Shown here: piece by piece, positions 62,443 through 64,000 of the stretch
Layout: the number at the start of each line of letters is the position of its first letter
How positions within the stretch are numbered: the first letter of the stretch is position 1
Assembly: GCF_025558485.1 (NCBI RefSeq)
Contig: NZ_CP102930.1
Coordinates: forward strand, 2,170,001-2,234,000
DNA: 64,000 nucleotides
Source: Bdellovibrio bacteriovorus
GTDB taxonomy: Bacteria; Bdellovibrionota; Bdellovibrionia; Bdellovibrionales; Bdellovibrionaceae
Reading direction: 5' to 3'
Made by a program: the position numbers and the translations under genes
Notes under the pieces: model-generated
Database searches by the model: none
What the model saw: the letters and a program-made list of their open reading frames with translations, nothing else
What the model was told of the DNA's origin: nothing

Positions 62443-63003
62443 ATGCGTCTTTTAACTCTCCTCGGCCTCGTTTTTTGCACTCAGTTGGCGTGGGCTGACA
62501 CTTCCACACCCCCGACCAGCTTCTTTGATCTTTCTGCCAATTCCTTAAGCGGTAAGAAAGTGAACTTCTCAACTTACAGAGGCAAAGTCGTCCTTGTTGT
62601 AAACACAGCTTCGCAGTGTGGCTTCACTCCGCAGCTCAAAGAATTGGAAGAAATGTACAAAAAATATGCAAGCCGTGGCTTCGTGGTTCTGGCGTTTCCG
62701 TCCAATGACTTCAAGCAGGAAAAAGGTTCCAATGAAGAGGTTCAGACCTTTGCGGAAAAAGAATTTGGCGTGACATTCCCTCTCTTTGACAAGGCCCCGG
62801 TCACAGGCAAAGACAAACAGCCCGTGTACCAGTTCCTGACGACACAAAAGCCGGGACTTCTATTCAAAGATGTGGCCTGGAATTTTGAAAAGTTCCTGAT
62901 CAACCGCAAGGGGCAGGTCATAGAAAGATGGAGCTCCATCACCAAACCTTCCTCTGACAGCATCACCAAGGCCGTCGAAAAGGCCCTCAACGAGCCACTC
63001 TAG
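62443..63003 (+). CDS. Periplasmic glutathione peroxidase-type thiol peroxidase
   Basis: 186 residues with a signal peptide (cleavage near AWA-D, residue 19). Catalytic Cys in VNTASQCGFTPQ, then Gln in VVLAFPSNDFKQEKGSNEE and Trp in VAWNFEKFLIN, the Gpx triad. Known: bacterial Gpx proteins reduce lipid or hydrogen peroxides, usually with thioredoxin. The signal peptide predicts an exported enzyme. ATG follows AGGAGG. Confidence 0.93.
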   Translation: MRLLTLLGLVFCTQLAWADTSTPPTSFFDLSANSLSGKKVNFSTYRGKVVLVVNTASQCGFTPQLKELEEMYKKYASRGFVVLAFPSNDFKQEKGSNEEVQTFAEKEFGVTFPLFDKAPVTGKDKQPVYQFLTTQKPGLLFKDVAWNFEKFLINRKGQVIERWSSITKPSSDSITKAVEKALNEPL

Positions 63004-63104
63004 ATGTCTCAGCCTGAGACAAACTGCGACATCTGGACTTCGTTTTGATACTTTACTTTGAAGTTTTCCCCGTTTTGATTCGATAATATCAAAAGGGGGA
63101 TCTT

Positions 63105-63878
63105 GTGAAAACCACAGCTCGATTACGTACATACAGCCTTCTTGTAGTTCTTTTTTCCATGGCGATGGCCATGCCCCAAAAATCACTGGCTCAGTCTGAT
63201 CAAAAATCCTATTTGCTTTCTCAAGTTGATGTGGACGAGGCTTACGATCCATTCACTGATTATAGTGAGTTTGAAGAGGAATCCGACGAAGAAGCGGACA
63301 TCAACTTTTTCCGTAACGGACGCTTTTTCACGATTGGTCTTGCCGGAGGCATGCGCGGCTTTACCGGTAACTTTGCAGATGCTTATTCCTCCGCTCCGAC
63401 CTTTGGTATTTTCCTGACTTACTTCTTTGATCTTCGTTTGGCCATGTCTTTGGGCTTTCAAACTGGTGACCATTCGGTTCAGTTCAAAGTTCTAAACAAA
63501 ACCGATCCTTACGAAGGAAATGTGTCGATCACGGCGATCAATTTCGACTTAAAGTACTACATGAACACTCAGAACGTCACTCGCGGTCTGGCGGATTTAA
63601 ATCCCTACATCCTAGGCGGCTTGGGGCAGTTCTATCGCACCTACACCATTGCGGGACTTGATGGATTCAGCCGTGATTCCACAATGGGTTTTGATATCGG
63701 TGCCGGTCTTGAGATTCCTTTGATGCGCAAAAAAGCCTATCTGGGCTTGCAGGGCACTTATCACTACGTCAACTTCAGCGATGAAAACAAAAACTACGTG
63801 GATGGTACAGAAAAGCTGGAAAAGAATCTGGCCGGTGACTTCTATAACTTCCTGGTGATCCTGGGAATGAACTTCTAA
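63105..63878 (+). CDS. Outer-membrane beta-barrel protein
   Basis: 257 residues from GTG 63105 (GGGGATCTT upstream). Signal peptide ends near SLA-Q. An acidic linker (YDPFTDYSEFEEESDEE) leads into a small 8-stranded-like barrel: alternating strands, AFFTIGLAGGMRGFTG, FDLRLAMSLGFQTG, LNPYILGGLGQFYRTY and a terminal LVILGMNF ending in Phe. Known: OmpW/OmpX-like barrels are common; function here unknown. Confidence 0.8.
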   Translation: MKTTARLRTYSLLVVLFSMAMAMPQKSLAQSDQKSYLLSQVDVDEAYDPFTDYSEFEEESDEEADINFFRNGRFFTIGLAGGMRGFTGNFADAYSSAPTFGIFLTYFFDLRLAMSLGFQTGDHSVQFKVLNKTDPYEGNVSITAINFDLKYYMNTQNVTRGLADLNPYILGGLGQFYRTYTIAGLDGFSRDSTMGFDIGAGLEIPLMRKKAYLGLQGTYHYVNFSDENKNYVDGTEKLEKNLAGDFYNFLVILGMNF

Positions 63879-63885
63879 GCCAGCG

Positions 63886-64000
63886 CTACTGGGTAAAAAC
63901 ACCCACGATTTGCAACAACAGGCCCAGCAAAATCACAATAGGGCCTGCCCAGCGCAGAATAAACAACCAGTGAGGATACATGGAATAGCTGACGAACTTG
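63886..64000 (-). CDS. C-terminal end of a membrane protein (partial)
   Basis: The minus-strand frame ends at TAG (63886-63888) and is open to the window edge. The 37 visible residues hold one hydrophobic helix (HWLFILRWAGPIVILLGLLLQIVGVF). Family cannot be judged. Confidence 0.6.
   Translation of the reverse strand, partial: KFVSYSMYPHWLFILRWAGPIVILLGLLLQIVGVFTQ

Noticed and set aside
1..64000. CRISPR arrays, tRNA, rRNA, prophage or integrase
   Set aside because: No spaced repeat arrays, cloverleaf sequences or phage/integrase genes were seen.

Overview
The window looks like a chromosomal segment of a Bdellovibrio-type predatory delta-proteobacterium. This is an inference from gene content; no rRNA or marker search was possible. 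The signs are GC near 50%, many secreted and lipoprotein genes of unknown family, a cAMP-type sensor fused to an EAL phosphodiesterase (the architecture of Bd1971 of B. bacteriovorus), scpB with acidic tails, and many tightly overlapping gene pairs. No tRNA, rRNA, CRISPR array, prophage or transposase gene was seen.

Layout. 1-7 kb: small protein, lipoprotein, YceI, patatin, Kup K+ transporter, FMN reductase, GYF_2-PilZ protein. 7-18 kb: outer-membrane barrel, secreted protein, an RND exporter fused in frame to a LolA-like domain, then a TetR regulator facing an overlapping GH3-type acyl-acid ligase / LysE exporter / Ntn-hydrolase operon with two copies of one palindromic operator. 17.8-25.4 kb: solute-binding proteins, MnmC-like methyltransferase, YhcC-like radical SAM protein, class I ribonucleotide reductase nrdA-nrdB behind a long leader. 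25.4-31.4 kb: secreted proteins, a frameshifted patatin, an esterase, an exported PlsC-like acyltransferase, a lipoprotein. 31.5-36.3 kb: HTTM protein and partner, scpB, scpA, site-2 protease. 36.4-45.8 kb: long inverted repeat, acyl-CoA dehydrogenase, PDZ lipoprotein, OppA-like protein, cNMP-EAL protein, SDR-queD-pseudouridine synthase operon, DUF455 gene, yebC. 46-54.7 kb: trypsin-like protease, sufE, App1-like phosphatase, small secreted proteins, chemoreceptor, glnD. 54.8-62.3 kb: mutS, mpl, beta-lactamase-like hydrolase, LD-carboxypeptidase, purB and an oxidoreductase-like gene in one leftward run. 62.4-64 kb: glutathione peroxidase, outer-membrane barrel and the end of a membrane gene.

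The most striking signal is a set of lesions. mutS lacks its 5' third and is joined to a 3'-truncated mpl. nrdA carries a perfect 39-bp tandem duplication next to the active site. The DUF455/yebC divergent region is duplicated (about 156 bp). A CTGG duplication breaks a patatin gene and a CGTCA duplication shifts the scpA tail. They could mark a mismatch-repair-defective lineage or be assembly errors; reads would decide.

The best candidate for an undescribed system is the TetR-controlled GH3/LysE/Ntn-hydrolase operon at 13.1-17.8 kb, possibly linked to the neighbouring RND-LolA fusion. It could make, export and hydrolyse an acyl-amide compound. The ldcA/mpl part of the 55-59.7 kb run points to murein-peptide recycling, which the broken mpl would interrupt.
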